From Gemmatimonadaceae bacterium (lineage in GTDB: Bacteria > Gemmatimonadota > Gemmatimonadetes > Gemmatimonadales > Gemmatimonadaceae), in NCBI GenBank assembly GCA_025453855.1, contig JALOPO010000085.1:1-7429 (forward strand): a stretch of DNA of 7,429 bases. Reading direction: 5' to 3'. Positions 7,035 through 7,429 of this stretch are shown piece after piece. Both the position numbers and the translations under genes were made by a program. A model generated the notes under the pieces. That model saw only the letters and a list, made by a program, of their open reading frames with translations. It was not told the origin of the DNA and ran no database searches. The first letter of the stretch is position 1. Each line of letters begins with the position of its first letter.

Positions 7035-7429
7035 TCGCGATCGGCCTCGGATGGCTGATCCTCGGCAAGTCGTCACGCGCGCAGGATCGTGACGACCGCT
7101 ACGACTACTCGGGCGACGACTACACGGCGTTCGACGCGCCGCGGGCCGCGCAGCGCCCGGGCTTCGCGGCGCTGCCCGCGGGAAGCGTCGGCGCGCGCAC
7201 GGGCGAGTACTACGGCGCCGCGCAGCAGGGCGACGACCTCGACGATATGGGCCACGGGATGTCGGCGCGCGACCAGTATGCCGGGAGCTCGTCGTCGCGC
7301 GGGATGACCGACGACGTGCGTGAGCGCGCCTCGCAGGCGGCCGATCGCGTGCGCAGCATCGCCGACACGGCGACGAGCCGGGCGAAGGAGTTCACCGAGT
7401 CGGCGTCGCACCGGGCCCGCGACCTGGCG
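7031..7429 (+). CDS. C-terminal part of a split DUF3618-type membrane protein (runs off the right edge)
   Basis: The ATG at 7031 overlaps the TGA of the preceding frame (ATGA). The 133 residues seen begin MIAIGLGWLILGKSSRA, the hydrophobic segment expected right after RENPAP in DUF3618-type proteins. Next come a Tyr/Asp-rich stretch (RDDRYDYSGDDYTAF) and an Ala/Gly-rich linker. From about residue 90 a charged helical repeat region begins (MTDDVRERASQAADRVRSIA and on), a usual tail in such proteins. The hydrophobic stretch alone is only about 12 residues, short for a membrane helix without the preceding frame, which argues that both frames once encoded (or still make) one protein. The C-terminus is outside the window. 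There is no Shine-Dalgarno sequence; re-initiation after the upstream stop is the likely route if it is a separate protein. Confidence 0.65.
   Translation, partial: MIAIGLGWLILGKSSRAQDRDDRYDYSGDDYTAFDAPRAAQRPGFAALPAGSVGARTGEYYGAAQQGDDLDDMGHGMSARDQYAGSSSSRGMTDDVRERASQAADRVRSIADTATSRAKEFTESASHRARDLA

Overview
The window is very GC-rich DNA with dense genes on both strands, G/C-ending codons and several starts without a clear Shine-Dalgarno sequence. Codon style, the mix of protein types and the membrane-protein cluster at the right suggest Gemmatimonadota (Gemmatimonas/Gemmatirosa-like). That placement comes from overall resemblance, not from a marker gene. I see no transposase, integrase, phage structural gene, CRISPR array, tRNA or rRNA, so this looks like ordinary chromosome.

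Layout, left to right. (1) The N-terminal 315 residues of a PGM1-type phosphoglucomutase run leftward out of the window (1-945, minus). (2) Divergent from it is a membrane-anchored SRPBCC-fold protein (1083-1640, plus). (3) A non-coding stretch (1641-1940) holds a 96-bp near-perfect palindrome that starts directly after the SRPBCC stop, and then a second, unrelated 52-bp palindrome. (4) A secreted protein (1941-3413, plus) joins a seven-bladed streptogramin-lyase-like beta-propeller to a thioredoxin-like domain with a CTHC motif. (5) A second copy of the long palindrome (3451-3547) lies between this gene and the convergent prfC. (6) prfC, release factor 3 (3564-5249, minus), is complete and has a possible leaderless promoter. 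(7) Divergent from prfC is an apparent operon (5398 to the right edge, plus): a Holin-X/YqjE-type two-helix membrane protein, a YqjD-like single-helix protein with a long low-complexity tail, and a DUF3618-type helical membrane protein that is split into two frames joined by an ATGA overlap.

Functionally, the left part is sugar-phosphate metabolism plus an unassigned lipid- or ligand-binding-fold protein, the middle is an envelope redox/propeller protein, and the right part pairs translation termination (RF3) with a set of small membrane proteins. E. coli YqjD, the best studied relative of such proteins, tethers ribosomes to the inner membrane in stationary phase.

The observations most worth following are the two copies of the long palindrome (a dispersed repeat family with arms of unequal conservation), the split DUF3618-type gene, and the propeller-thioredoxin fusion. 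I did not find a clearly new multi-gene defence or biosynthetic system.
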